From contig JADBKO010000019.1 of NCBI GenBank assembly GCA_014896355.1, positions 1 through 64,000 of the forward strand: a stretch of 64,000 bases of DNA. Direction: 5' to 3'. Under the pieces are notes generated by a model. It ran no database searches. It was not told the DNA's origin and saw nothing but the letters and a program-made list of their open reading frames with translations. The position numbers and the translations under genes were made by a program. Below are positions 42,082 through 50,917 of this stretch, piece after piece (the first letter of the stretch is position 1; each line of letters begins with the position of its first letter). The DNA comes from Bacillota bacterium. Its GTDB lineage: Bacteria; Bacillota; UBA5301; Bu52.

Positions 42082-43995
42082 TCAGACCGCCTTCTCATCA
42101 AGGTACGCGCCCGCAAACTGGCTGTTGTAGAGATCCGCGTAGAAGCCGCCCCTGGCCAGCAGTTCCTCGTGGGTTCCCGTCTCAATGATGCGGCCGTTGT
42201 TCATGACCAGAATCTTCTCCGCGTTTCGGATCGTGGAAAGCCGATGGGCGATCACGAAACTGGTTCTCCCCTTCATCAGTTCCGTCATGGCCTTTTGGAT
42301 GTGAACCTCGGTTCTCGTGTCCACGCTGCTGGTGGCCTCATCCAGAATGAGGATGGCCGGGTCGGCGAGAATTGCCCGGGCGATGGTCAACAACTGCTTT
42401 TCACCCTGGGAAATGTTGGAGGCTTCGTCATTGAGGACCGTATCATACCCATTGGGCAAGGCCCTAATGAAGTGGTCCGCGTGGGCCGCTTTGGCTGCCC
42501 GCACGATCTCCTCGTGGGTGGCGCCTTCACGGCCGTAGGCGATGTTATCCCGGATCGTGCCGCTGAAGAGCCACGCATCCTGGAGCACCATGCCGAAAAG
42601 GCTGCGCAACCCCTCCCGTGTCAGGTCTCGAATGTCCACGCCGTCAATGGTGATCCTACCACTGCGGATCTCATAGAAGCGCATCAGCAGATTGACCAAC
42701 GTGGTCTTTCCGGCTCCAGTCGGACCCACGATGGCGATGGTCTGCCCAGGCTTGACCTCGAGGTTCAGGTGCTCGATCAGCGGCATGTCCTCCTTGTAGC
42801 GGAACGTAACGTCCTGGAAGCGGACCTCGCCCCGCGGCGAGGGGATGATCTTGGCGTCCACGCGATCCGGCTCCTCCTCCGGCTCGTTGAGAACCTCGAA
42901 AACGCGTTCGGCTGAAGCCAGCGTCGACTGCAGGACATTGACGATATTGGCCATCTGCGCGATGGGCATGGTAAACATCCTCTGGTACTGGAAGAACGCC
43001 GTAATATCGCCCAGCTGGATGCGCCGTTGGGTGACCATGATTCCGCCGACGACGCAGATCAGCACATAGCCGGTGTTGTTGATGAAGTTCATCAACGGGA
43101 AGATGATGCCGGAGACAAACTGCGCGCGCCAGCCTGCTTCGTAGAGCCGCTGGTTGATTTGGCGGAATTCGTAGATGGCCTTTTGCTCGTGGCCGAAGGC
43201 TTTGACGATCTTGTGCCCGGTGAACATCTCCTCCACCAGGCCGTTGAGTTCGCCCAGCTCCTTTTGCTGCGCCGCAAAGTTTCTCTGGGAGAACCTGGCA
43301 ATCAGCGCGGTCACGAAGAAGGAAAGGGGCAAGGTCAAGATGCATATCAGCGTGAGCCATCCGCTGATGGTGAGCATCATGACAATGGCACCGACGACAC
43401 CCACGGCCGAAGAGATCAGCTGCCCCAGGCTCTGCTGCAAGGACGAGCTGATATTGTCGATGTCGTTCGTCATGCGGCTCATGATCTCGCCGTGCGTGCG
43501 CCCATCAAAGTACTTCAGCGGCAGGCGGGCAAGCTTGTCGTTCATGTCGCGGCGCATGGCGAAGACGGTTTTCTGGGCCACGCCCGCCATGACATATTGA
43601 GCGATGTAGTTGAACAGCGCACTGGTGGCATAAAGCGCCACCAGCCACAGGGCGATCTTCCCAATATAGTCAAAGTCCACGTGGGCGGGCAAGCCCATGA
43701 GCCTCATGCCGAAGGTCTGACCCAGGCTGGTGACGGCCTTGCCCATGATCTTGGGGCTGATGATGCTCAGAACCGTGCTGGCAATGGTGGCCAAGAGCAC
43801 GATGAGGAGCCGCGGAAACATGGGTTGTAGGTACCGGATCAACCGTTTCAGGGTCCCCCGGAAATCCTTGACTTTTTCCACCGGCCGGCCGAACCCGCCG
43901 TGGCCGCCTCCAAAGGGCCGGCCTCCCCTGCCCGGCCCGAGCCCGGCAGGCTGCGTTGGCCCTGCGGGGCGTGCTTCTTTACGCTCCTCGCTCAT
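42082..43995 (-). CDS. ABC exporter half-transporter (canonical ATP site)
   Basis: A 637-residue fusion of six transmembrane helices (about 55-350) and an ATPase domain (about 385-625). A Gly/Pro-rich N-terminus of about 45 residues precedes them. Walker A is VGPTGAGKTTLVNL, the signature loop NISQGEKQLLTIARA, and Walker B AILILDEATSSVDTRT with the catalytic Glu. It overlaps its partner by four bases (ATGA). The pair forms a heterodimeric multidrug or lipid exporter like BmrCD or TM287/288. Confidence 0.94.
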   Translation of the reverse strand: MSEERKEARPAGPTQPAGLGPGRGGRPFGGGHGGFGRPVEKVKDFRGTLKRLIRYLQPMFPRLLIVLLATIASTVLSIISPKIMGKAVTSLGQTFGMRLMGLPAHVDFDYIGKIALWLVALYATSALFNYIAQYVMAGVAQKTVFAMRRDMNDKLARLPLKYFDGRTHGEIMSRMTNDIDNISSSLQQSLGQLISSAVGVVGAIVMMLTISGWLTLICILTLPLSFFVTALIARFSQRNFAAQQKELGELNGLVEEMFTGHKIVKAFGHEQKAIYEFRQINQRLYEAGWRAQFVSGIIFPLMNFINNTGYVLICVVGGIMVTQRRIQLGDITAFFQYQRMFTMPIAQMANIVNVLQSTLASAERVFEVLNEPEEEPDRVDAKIIPSPRGEVRFQDVTFRYKEDMPLIEHLNLEVKPGQTIAIVGPTGAGKTTLVNLLMRFYEIRSGRITIDGVDIRDLTREGLRSLFGMVLQDAWLFSGTIRDNIAYGREGATHEEIVRAAKAAHADHFIRALPNGYDTVLNDEASNISQGEKQLLTIARAILADPAILILDEATSSVDTRTEVHIQKAMTELMKGRTSFVIAHRLSTIRNAEKILVMNNGRIIETGTHEELLARGGFYADLYNSQFAGAYLDEKAV

Positions 43996-45719
43996 GCAAT
44001 CTCCTCCTCAGACAACTGCGAGGAGACGATTTCACGATAGACCTCGCAGGTCTGCATCAGTTCCCTGTGGGTGCCGATGCCGGCGACCCTGCCCTCATCC
44101 AGGACGACGATTCGGTCCGCATCCATGACCGTGCTGACCCTCTGGGCCACAATCAGGACCGTGGCCCCGTTGATCTCCCTCTTCAGCGCCGCACGCAGCC
44201 GGGCATCGGTCTTGAAGTCCAGGGCCGAGAAGCTGTCGTCAAAGAGATAGATCTCGGGCTTGCGCACCAGGGCGCGCGCGATGGACAGCCGTTGCTTCTG
44301 GCCACCCGAAAGGTTGGTGCCGCCTTGCGCCACCACGGCAGCGAAACCGCCCTCCAGCTGGGAGATGAAATCCATGGCCTGCGCGACCTCGGCCGCATGA
44401 CGGACCTCTTCCTCGCTGGCATCTTCCTTGCCGTACCGGATGTTCTCGGCGACGGTACCGGAGAAAAGCACGGCTTTTTGGGGCACGAAGCCGATTTTGG
44501 CGCGCAGTTCCTCCTGGGCCATTTCGCGGACATCCACGCCATCCACCAAGACACTGCCCTGGTCAACGTCGTAGAAACGCGGGATCAGATTGAGGAGCGT
44601 GCTCTTCCCTGAGCCCGTGCCGCCGATGATGGCGGTGACCTCTCCGGGGCGGGCGTCGAAGGAAACGTTTCGGATGGCGGGCTCTTCCGCACCGGGGTAG
44701 CTGAAGGTGACGTTCTTGAACTCGACATGGCTTCGCTCGCGGCCGGCATTTCGGGTCACCGGCGCGTCCACGATTTCGGGAGCGGTGGCCAGCACCTCAT
44801 GGATCCGGGCCGCGGATGCCTGGGCCCGGGGGATCATGATAAACATCATCGAGGCCATGAGGAGCGCATACATGATCTGCATGGCGTATTGGAAGAACGC
44901 CATCATGTTGCCAATGTCCAGGGTGCCTTGGTCCACACGGATGCCGCCGAACCAGATGATGGCCACCGTCGTCAAGTTCATGATCAACATCATGAAGGGC
45001 ATCAGAAGAGCCATCAACTGGGCGGCCCGGATGGAGGTCTCGGTCAGGTCCAGGTTGGCCTCGTGAAAACGCTGTTTCTCATGGTTGACCCGGTTGAACG
45101 CGCGGATGACCCGGATCCCTTCCAGGTTCTCACGTACGACGAGATTGATCTTATCGATCTTTTTCTGAATAGCCCTGAAAAGGGAGATCCCCTTCGTAGC
45201 CACCAGGAGAACCATGGCTGCCAAGATGGGAAGGGTCACCGCCAGGATCCAGGTCAGGCCCTTGTCCTTGGACAGGGCCATGATGAGACCGCCAATACAC
45301 ATGATCGGCGCGCTGACCATCATGCGCATCATGATTATGGCGACCATCTGAATCTGGGTGACGTCGTTGGTGTTCCGGGTGATCAGCGAGGGCGTCCCCA
45401 GCTTGTCGAACTCACGCAGGGAGAATTTCTCGACATGGGCGAAAATCGCGTCCCGCAGGTCTTTGCCCAGGCCCATGGCCGTTCGGGACGACAAGAGTGC
45501 AGCCACGATGGAGGCCGTGGTCCCACCGAGGGCCACCAGCATCATGAGCCGGCCGACCCGCCAGATATAGCCGACATCCCCCTTCATGACGCCGGTGTTG
45601 ATGATGTCCGACATCAAGGTAGGCAGGTACAGATCGGCCATGGTTTGCCCGAAAATGAGCAGCAAAACGCAGGCAATCTGAAAACGGTACGGTTTGAGGA
45701 ACCTGAGCAGTCCGTACAT
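43992..45719 (-). CDS. ABC exporter half-transporter (degenerate ATP site)
   Basis: A 575-residue partner of the following gene: six helices (about 15-320) and an ATPase domain (about 335-570). Walker A is IGGTGSGKSTLLNLIP and the signature is NLSGGQKQRLSIARALV. Walker B reads IYLFDDSFSALD, so Asp replaces the catalytic Glu, the hallmark of the non-hydrolysing half in heterodimeric exporters. ATG at 45719 follows GGAG and AAGGTG. An AbrB-type gene lies 76 bases upstream in the same direction and may control it. Confidence 0.94.
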   Translation of the reverse strand: MYGLLRFLKPYRFQIACVLLLIFGQTMADLYLPTLMSDIINTGVMKGDVGYIWRVGRLMMLVALGGTTASIVAALLSSRTAMGLGKDLRDAIFAHVEKFSLREFDKLGTPSLITRNTNDVTQIQMVAIIMMRMMVSAPIMCIGGLIMALSKDKGLTWILAVTLPILAAMVLLVATKGISLFRAIQKKIDKINLVVRENLEGIRVIRAFNRVNHEKQRFHEANLDLTETSIRAAQLMALLMPFMMLIMNLTTVAIIWFGGIRVDQGTLDIGNMMAFFQYAMQIMYALLMASMMFIMIPRAQASAARIHEVLATAPEIVDAPVTRNAGRERSHVEFKNVTFSYPGAEEPAIRNVSFDARPGEVTAIIGGTGSGKSTLLNLIPRFYDVDQGSVLVDGVDVREMAQEELRAKIGFVPQKAVLFSGTVAENIRYGKEDASEEEVRHAAEVAQAMDFISQLEGGFAAVVAQGGTNLSGGQKQRLSIARALVRKPEIYLFDDSFSALDFKTDARLRAALKREINGATVLIVAQRVSTVMDADRIVVLDEGRVAGIGTHRELMQTCEVYREIVSSQLSEEEIA

Positions 45720-45795
45720 GGAACACCTTCACTCCAGCAGATTAAGGGATGAATGCCGCGATGCAGACCATTTCGCGCCTGGACCCGGCCGCTGC

Positions 45796-46071
45796 TCACT
45801 GGGGCTCATCGTCCTTGCGCTGCCGCTCCAAGGCCATCTCGAGCATTTCCCTGAGGCTGTTGGTCCTTTCGGTGAACCTGGCCACGAGCTCACTGACCAC
45901 TTCGGCCTTGAGCATCATCAAGCCGTGATTTCCCATGGGTCCGCCCACCACAAGCATGCGGTCCCCGGGCTTGATCCCCAAGGCCTCTCTTGCCGCCTGC
46001 GGAATGACAACCTGCCCACGCTCGCCCACGGTGACGACGCCGTAAAAGCTGTGCCGCGCCGGATCTTCCAT
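45796..46071 (-). CDS. AbrB/MazE-type transcription regulator
   Basis: A roughly 91-residue protein. The swapped-hairpin DNA-binding domain covers about 8-52 (YGVVTVGERGQVVIPQAARE and LGIKPGDRMLVVGGP), followed by a helical tail. Similar small AbrB proteins precede ABC exporters in many Firmicutes. The ATG at 46071 is preferred as the domain starts just after it; an upstream ATG at 46110 has no ribosome site. It leads the operon with both ABC genes and likely controls it through repeats at its promoter. Confidence 0.85.
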   Translation of the reverse strand: MEDPARHSFYGVVTVGERGQVVIPQAAREALGIKPGDRMLVVGGPMGNHGLMMLKAEVVSELVARFTERTNSLREMLEMALERQRKDDEPQ

Positions 46072-46139
46072 GGTCTCACCCGCCTTCCCATGGCCAGTTC
46101 CCATGGTCATTCGTATTGATCATACCAATCATACTGAAC

Positions 46140-46168
46140 ATGATAGATCATACCCACGGCCATGTCAA
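46140..46168 (-). promoter_or_regulatory. Promoter of the AbrB-ABC exporter operon
   Basis: On the minus strand TTGACA (46163-46168) and TATCAT (46140-46145) with 17-base spacing. GTATGAT occurs three times across and just after the promoter (within about 46115-46158), partly as GATC-ended copies. This is a plausible binding array for the AbrB protein. Confidence 0.8.
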
Positions 46169-46242
46169 GAGGCCGCGATGCCTCCACGGTGGGATGCTGG
46201 CGGCAGGGGCGGATGAACGGGCCGGACGGACCGCCGCCGCAC

Positions 46243-46270
46243 AAAAAAGCCCGGGACCGCAATCCCGGGC
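46243..46270 (-). terminator. Terminator of the winged-helix regulator gene
   Basis: GCCCGGGA/TCCCGGGC stem (46249-46270) followed on the minus strand by six T (46243-46248). Confidence 0.88.
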
Positions 46271-46319
46271 TGCAATCGAAGGCACCTTCCCACCAACAGC
46301 GGTCGCGATCCGCGGACCA

Positions 46320-47021
46320 TCACGCCGGGGCAACCACGCCCATCTCGCCGGCGGCGCGCCGGGCGAGCCCGGCCAGCCACCCGATTTCATCTGCGCCTGT
46401 GCGGGCCAAAAGCGCCGGAAGTCTCTCCGCCACGCGGTCAGCCCCTGAGATGCCCAGCTGCGTCAAGGCGCCCACCAGACTGCTGGTGTAGACCAACATG
46501 CCGGCCAAAGGGCCAGGCGCAGACCGCAACATGCGTAACCCCAGGCTGAGGGCGGTTCTGGAATGCTGCGCCCCCGCCACCGTCAGATAGACTACGCCGT
46601 AGGCGCACCAGACCGTGGAATCCGGGGTTACGTCCATTTCGCCCTCCAGGGCCCGGAGCACCGCCGGGGCACCGCCGTCGCGCCCGGCGTCTTGAAGGCG
46701 CCGGAGAAGCGAGGCCTCCACCCGGCGCCACTCCTCCCGCACGGCCGACACCACCTGTGCCCGCACCTCGCCCAGAGCTTTGGCCGTCGGCACGAAATGC
46801 ACGCGCCAGCGGCCCGGACCCGGACGCTGCCCGTTTCCTTCATACACGGGCTCCGTGAGCCCTTCCTTTCGCAGAGCCCTGATCACCTCATAGGCAGTCC
46901 ATTTGCTGACCGAGAGGGATCTGGCCAGGTCTTCGTAGTGAACCGGCGCACCGGTTTTCTCATAGATCTGGATCAGCTTGGTCAGGAACTGTTTCCGCCG
47001 CTCCGTGAGCCGGGTGATCAC
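46320..47021 (-). CDS. Winged helix-turn-helix regulator
   Basis: A 233-residue protein with an N-terminal winged helix (about 3-75: LTERRKQFLTKLIQIYEKTG, YEDLARSLSVSKWTAYEVIR). The C-terminal part (about 85-230) is mostly helical and of unknown type, perhaps an effector or dimer domain. GTG at 47021 lies 7 bases after AAGGAG. It sits 167 bases downstream of the radical SAM gene with its own promoter. Its promoter and that of the radical SAM gene share a motif, so it may control both. Confidence 0.8.
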   Translation of the reverse strand: MITRLTERRKQFLTKLIQIYEKTGAPVHYEDLARSLSVSKWTAYEVIRALRKEGLTEPVYEGNGQRPGPGRWRVHFVPTAKALGEVRAQVVSAVREEWRRVEASLLRRLQDAGRDGGAPAVLRALEGEMDVTPDSTVWCAYGVVYLTVAGAQHSRTALSLGLRMLRSAPGPLAGMLVYTSSLVGALTQLGISGADRVAERLPALLARTGADEIGWLAGLARRAAGEMGVVAPA

Positions 47022-47095
47022 GATGAGACTCCTTCCGCCTTTCCGTGCAAGAATTGGCAACGATCCCGGTAGAACACAGGCCTGCCAGGAAACAC

Positions 47096-47124
47096 AAAAT
47101 ATCACCCGCCTAGCGGTCTGTCAA
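47096..47124 (-). promoter_or_regulatory. Promoter of the winged-helix regulator with overlapping operator-like motif
   Basis: On the minus strand TTGACA (47119-47124) and TATTTT (47096-47101), spacing 17. The plus-strand motif CAGGAAACACAAAATAT (47086-47102) covers the -10. Confidence 0.78.
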
Positions 47125-47188
47125 GCCCGCTCAGGGGCCCGGCTGCCGGCGGACCCGGCCTGAAAACCGGGCCCGTCGCTGCCGGCGC

Positions 47189-48625
47189 TTACTTCCTGCC
47201 TGCCGCCGCGCCCACAGGAATCTTCTCAGCCGCCGCCTGCCGCCGCTCCTCTTCCAACTGGTCCGCCACCCGATGCCACTCCGCCGAACGCTGATCCAAG
47301 AACGCCGCCGTCGCCCCGGTCAGCACATCCTCCGCCCCGACGTGGGTGGGACGGGCACCGCTCTCCGCCACGATGTCCCGCAAGCTCTGCGGATTATCGA
47401 TGATGGGGCAGGGCGCATAGTGGTTGGCGGCGAACGGCTGGCGCTTCTGGTAGGCCGCGAAGACGGGGTTGCGCAGGGCCTGGGCCAGGGACAGATTGCG
47501 GATGTTGTCGGTGGCGAAATGGACGAATGCGCACGGCTCAATGTCACCGGCGGCGTTGATGTGGAAGTAGGTGCGGCCGCCTGCGATGCATCCGCCCACA
47601 ACGTGGCCGTCATTCCAGAAATCTGCGATCAGCAGAGGCTTGGTATGGCGCAGATCATTCACTCTTCGCACGAGCCAGGCCCGCTGCTCGGGCAGCAGCA
47701 TGAGGTCGGTGTCGGGCCCGCGGCCGATGGGGATATAATGGAAGCTCCAGACATAGAGCGCGCCTTTGTTGATCAGGAAATCGATGAACTCGTCGCTGTA
47801 AAGCAGGTCCACGTTGTGGCGTGTCACCGTCACGGAAGCTCCAAATAGCACCCCCCGCTGCAGCAGCCGGTCCATGGCCGCCATGACTTTGGCGAAAACG
47901 CCCGGGCCGCGGCGGGCATCGGTCTGCTCCTCCCAGCCCTCCAGGCTGATGGCGGGGCTGAAATTGCCAAGTTCCGCCAGGCGGTCCGCCACGCGGTCGT
48001 CGATCAGGGTCCCGTTGGTATAGGCCATGAACGCCAGGTTCGGATGCCGCTCCACGACGTCTAGGAGCTCCTTGTAAGCAAATGGTTCCCCGCCGGACAG
48101 GACGATCCAGTAGATGCCCAGATCCTCCGCTTCGTCCAGGATGCGGTCCAGCAACTCCGGCTCTAGCCGGTCGGCTTGGCGGTAGGAACCGGCCCAGCAT
48201 CCCGTGCAGCGCAAATTGCAGGCCGACGTGGGGTCGATCAGGATGGCCGTGGGGATGTGCAGGTTCAGTTCCTTCATGCGCTGCTGGCGCTTCGGGTTCC
48301 CCAGCAGAATGGCATTCAGAACCCAGGTGTTCAAAATCCTTTTCACAACATGGGGGTTCGTCAGAATCCGGCGTGCCTGGGCCGCAACCTGCGGGTCACC
48401 GGACAGGCGCTGCCGCAGCCCGGCAATGCCGGCGTGGTGCCCGGGCGACTGCGCCACTCTGTCTGCGAAGTCCAACAGCTTCGGTAGGGCATTCTCCGGA
48501 TCCCGGGCCAGATGGTCCACAACCCGGTCGATGGCAAACTCGCCCACCACCCGCTTCAGCCATTCCCCGCCCAAAGCTTCGCGGTTGCGTCCGAAGCGGG
48601 CGGGTCTTTCTGGTGTTTGTGCCAT
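47189..48625 (-). CDS. Radical SAM/SPASM protein
   Basis: A 478-residue enzyme. A helical N-terminal region (1-120) is followed by the radical SAM barrel (about 125-330) with CNLRCTGCW (CxxxCxxC) holding the SAM-bound [4Fe-4S] cluster and LSGGEPFAYKELLDVV. The C-terminal SPASM-like region has GGCIAGGRTYFHINAAGDIE PCAFVHFA and YAPCPIIDNP Cys residues for extra clusters. Such proteins modify peptides or cofactors; no precursor peptide gene is visible nearby. ATG at 48625 lies 8 bases after GGAGG. The substrate is unknown. Confidence 0.9.
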   Translation of the reverse strand: MAQTPERPARFGRNREALGGEWLKRVVGEFAIDRVVDHLARDPENALPKLLDFADRVAQSPGHHAGIAGLRQRLSGDPQVAAQARRILTNPHVVKRILNTWVLNAILLGNPKRQQRMKELNLHIPTAILIDPTSACNLRCTGCWAGSYRQADRLEPELLDRILDEAEDLGIYWIVLSGGEPFAYKELLDVVERHPNLAFMAYTNGTLIDDRVADRLAELGNFSPAISLEGWEEQTDARRGPGVFAKVMAAMDRLLQRGVLFGASVTVTRHNVDLLYSDEFIDFLINKGALYVWSFHYIPIGRGPDTDLMLLPEQRAWLVRRVNDLRHTKPLLIADFWNDGHVVGGCIAGGRTYFHINAAGDIEPCAFVHFATDNIRNLSLAQALRNPVFAAYQKRQPFAANHYAPCPIIDNPQSLRDIVAESGARPTHVGAEDVLTGATAAFLDQRSAEWHRVADQLEEERRQAAAEKIPVGAAAGRK

Positions 48626-48691
48626 CACGGACACCTCCAATAAACACAAGAATAAAATCCAGCAACGGGATGGTAAAAGCACCCACGGCCC

Positions 48692-48720
48692 ATTATACCC
48701 CGCTGGCGAGAGGCCGTCAA
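48692..48720 (-). promoter_or_regulatory. Promoter of the radical SAM gene
   Basis: On the minus strand TTGACG (48715-48720) and TATAAT (48692-48697), spacing 17. The motif CAGGAAACAAAAATAT (minus strand, 48720-48735) abuts the -35, and a related AT-rich motif (48640-48658) lies in the leader. Confidence 0.85.
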
Positions 48721-48960
48721 TATTTTTGTTTCCTGTGTTTTTTATTAGAACCCCCCCCCGGACGCGACCGGGGGAAGCTCCTGGCGGCGTCACGAAGGCC
48801 GGGAGGAAACGGCCTTCCCCGCCGGCAGCCACAAAGAAGCGGCCGCGTTTCATCCCGCGGCCGCCACACCAAGGATCAAAGGACTGCATGCGGGTCCCGT
48901 ATCCCCCGCTCATCGCAGCAGGCCCAACCTCGTGCCCGAGACCCCAAGCCTGCGGCTACA

Positions 48961-49212
48961 TTACGCTCCCCGATACTCCTCCAAAATGCGTTGGGAGATC
49001 ATCTCGCGGGCTTCCTGGGTGATGGGATGCGCCACGTCCCGGAAATCGCCGTTGGGCGTCCGCCGGCTGGGCATGGCCACAAACAGCCCTTTCTGTCCCT
49101 CGATGATCCGGATGTCCCGCACCACAAACATGTTGTCGAAGGTGACGGAGCAAATGGCGCGCATCTTGCCTTCGCCGTCCGTCTTGCGGATCCGCACATC
49201 TGTGATGACCAT
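48961..49212 (-). CDS. spoVG: Septation/sporulation regulator SpoVG
   Basis: An 83-residue RNA/DNA-binding protein starting [20 protein letters not shown]. It contains [19 protein letters not shown], the family signature. SpoVG affects cell division timing, cortex formation and many stationary-phase genes. ATG at 49212 follows AGGAGG. It ends the dacF-to-spoVG run and has a candidate sigma-H promoter of its own, as in Bacillus. Confidence 0.96.
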   Translation of the reverse strand: MVITDVRIRKTDGEGKMRAICSVTFDNMFVVRDIRIIEGQKGLFVAMPSRRTPNGDFRDVAHPITQEAREMISQRILEEYRGA

Positions 49213-49263
49213 GGCAAAAGCCTCCTGCTGGATAACAGTAATGGTTATTACCCGCATTATGGC

Positions 49264-49290
49264 TTTTCGCCACGGCCTGCCTCAGTTCCT
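49264..49290 (-). promoter_or_regulatory. Candidate sigma-H promoter of spoVG
   Basis: On the minus strand AGGAACT (49284-49290) and GAAAA (49264-49268), resembling the sigma-H boxes AGGAWTT and GAAT. The Bacillus spoVG promoter has the same layout. It lies about 55 bases before the start codon. Confidence 0.45.
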
Positions 49291-49342
49291 TCTGGGCAAC
49301 CAAAAACTGCCGGCAATCTGCTCCCGCCGGTTGCCGGGCCTG

Positions 49343-50125
49343 TTACCGCTCTGCGAAGACCTGCCGCACCAGGGCCAGGTCACTGGGTTTATCCACGTCG
49401 ATGCCGACTTCCGGATACGGGCTGATGATGGCCGCCCCTGTGATGCCCAAAGCCCGCGGCAGCCAGGCCTCGACGTCCTGCACCGACAGGCGGTGGAACA
49501 GAAGCTTCAGAGTGAAACGCAAGCCCAACAGGCGGCTCAGTTGCCAGGGTTTTTTGCGCAGATTCACCGCTGCCGCCAGCAGCGTGCGGATTTTCCCCAG
49601 GGCTTCCGGCGCCACCAAGACCAGGTTGCCGCCTGTAAACGTTCCTTCCTTCGTCCGCACATAGGTGCGGTGCACTCCCGGATACTTGGCCTCGTTGGCT
49701 TCCCGGGGCACCACGGGATAGTAGACATCCCGGCCGCCACGGGCCTGGCAGCGCTGGAAGAAATCGTCCAGGGCCTCGGTGGACAGAAGGGGGATGTCGC
49801 TGGTGACCAACAATATCTTGTGGCCCTTTTGCGCCACGCTGTCCCGGGCCGCCCGTTCCAGGCCCCGAAAGATGTTGTCAATCAGCGCCTGTCCGGAGGG
49901 CTCCAACCAGTCCACGGTGTCCCCCACCGCTTTGGACAGCTCCTCCACCGGCCCCACGACCCCAATCCGGCCGATGTGCGGAGAGCGCCGCAAGGTCCCG
50001 ATGACGTACGAAATCATGGGACGCCCGGCCACCTCGATGAGGGCCTCGTAGCGGTCGCCGGCCACCTCCTTTAGGGCGCCTTCATTGGGCGCCCCGGCCA
50101 ACACCACCGCTGTGTACTTCTCCAT
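49343..50125 (-). CDS. MobA-like nucleotidyltransferase
   Basis: A 260-residue protein with a GT-A-type NTP-transferase fold. The N-terminus AVVLAGAPNEGALKEVAGDR is a variant of the LAGGxxxRxG nucleotide loop; TSDIPLLSTEALDDF holds the metal-binding Asp. This gene is regularly found next to spoVG and ispE in clostridia. The nucleotide and acceptor are unknown. ATG at 50125 follows AAGGGGAG and lies inside the end of gntR (44-base overlap). Confidence 0.85.
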   Translation of the reverse strand: MEKYTAVVLAGAPNEGALKEVAGDRYEALIEVAGRPMISYVIGTLRRSPHIGRIGVVGPVEELSKAVGDTVDWLEPSGQALIDNIFRGLERAARDSVAQKGHKILLVTSDIPLLSTEALDDFFQRCQARGGRDVYYPVVPREANEAKYPGVHRTYVRTKEGTFTGGNLVLVAPEALGKIRTLLAAAVNLRKKPWQLSRLLGLRFTLKLLFHRLSVQDVEAWLPRALGITGAAIISPYPEVGIDVDKPSDLALVRQVFAER

Positions 50126-50912
50126 GGCTCTCCCCTTCCTGACGATGTTCCTGCACAATGCCCGCCGGGCCTGTGGAATTCGGGAGACCCGCTGCGGAAC
50201 CCAGGCTCTCCGGACGGCCTGCCTGCCCCGCAGCTTCCTGCTGGCGAATGGCGTCCATGAGGCCTTTCTCGGCGCTGACAATGTGCCAGTATGCCAGCGC
50301 CTGGGCTTGTTCCCGGTCGCGGCGCCGGATGGCCTGTACCACCTGCCGGTGCTCGTCCAGGGCCACCTTCATGCGGCCGGGATAAGCCAGGGATGTGCTG
50401 CGGAAACGCTGTACGTATTCCCGGAGATTCTGCATGATCTGCACCAGACGGCTGTTATGGGCACACTGGAACAACTGGCGGTGGAACTCGGTATCCACTT
50501 CCACCATGGTCTTCACGTCGTTTCGGGCGATGCACTCGGCGATACGGCCCAAAAGCGCCTGCAACTCATCCAGCTCCTGCTCGGTGGCCCGCTCCACCGC
50601 TAAAGTGGCAGCCAGCCCCTCCAGGGTGGCCCGGATCTCAAAGACCTCCTGGATATCCCGCGTGGACATGCGCGAAACGTATGCCCCTTTGCGGGGGATC
50701 ATGACCACCAAGCCCTCCAGCTCCAGCTTGCGGATGGCCTCCCGGACAGGGGTCCGGCTTACGCCCAGCTCATTGGCGAGCTGGACCTCCATGAGGCGCT
50801 CCCCCGGGCGGAGCTGGCCGGTCATGATGGCCTGGCGCAACGACTCAAAGACCAGCTCGCGCAAGGGCTTGTACGAATCGAAACGAATGGGGATCAAAGG
50901 CTCGCGTGGCAC
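50082..50912 (-). CDS. GntR-family (FadR subgroup) transcription regulator
   Basis: A 276-residue regulator. The N-terminal winged helix (about 8-75) reads LRELVFESLRQAIMTGQLRP and NELGVSRTPVREAIRKLELE. The C-terminal FCD effector domain (about 85-225) has EIRATLEGLAATLAVERAT and conserved Asp/His metal-binding positions (DTEFHRQLFQCAHNS). GTG at 50912 lies 8 bases after GAGGAG, just behind the ispE stop. A roughly 45-residue tail overlaps the next gene. The effector is likely an organic acid; targets are unknown. Confidence 0.9.
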   Translation of the reverse strand: MPREPLIPIRFDSYKPLRELVFESLRQAIMTGQLRPGERLMEVQLANELGVSRTPVREAIRKLELEGLVVMIPRKGAYVSRMSTRDIQEVFEIRATLEGLAATLAVERATEQELDELQALLGRIAECIARNDVKTMVEVDTEFHRQLFQCAHNSRLVQIMQNLREYVQRFRSTSLAYPGRMKVALDEHRQVVQAIRRRDREQAQALAYWHIVSAEKGLMDAIRQQEAAGQAGRPESLGSAAGLPNSTGPAGIVQEHRQEGESHGEVHSGGVGRGAQ

Positions 50913-50917
50913 GCCGC

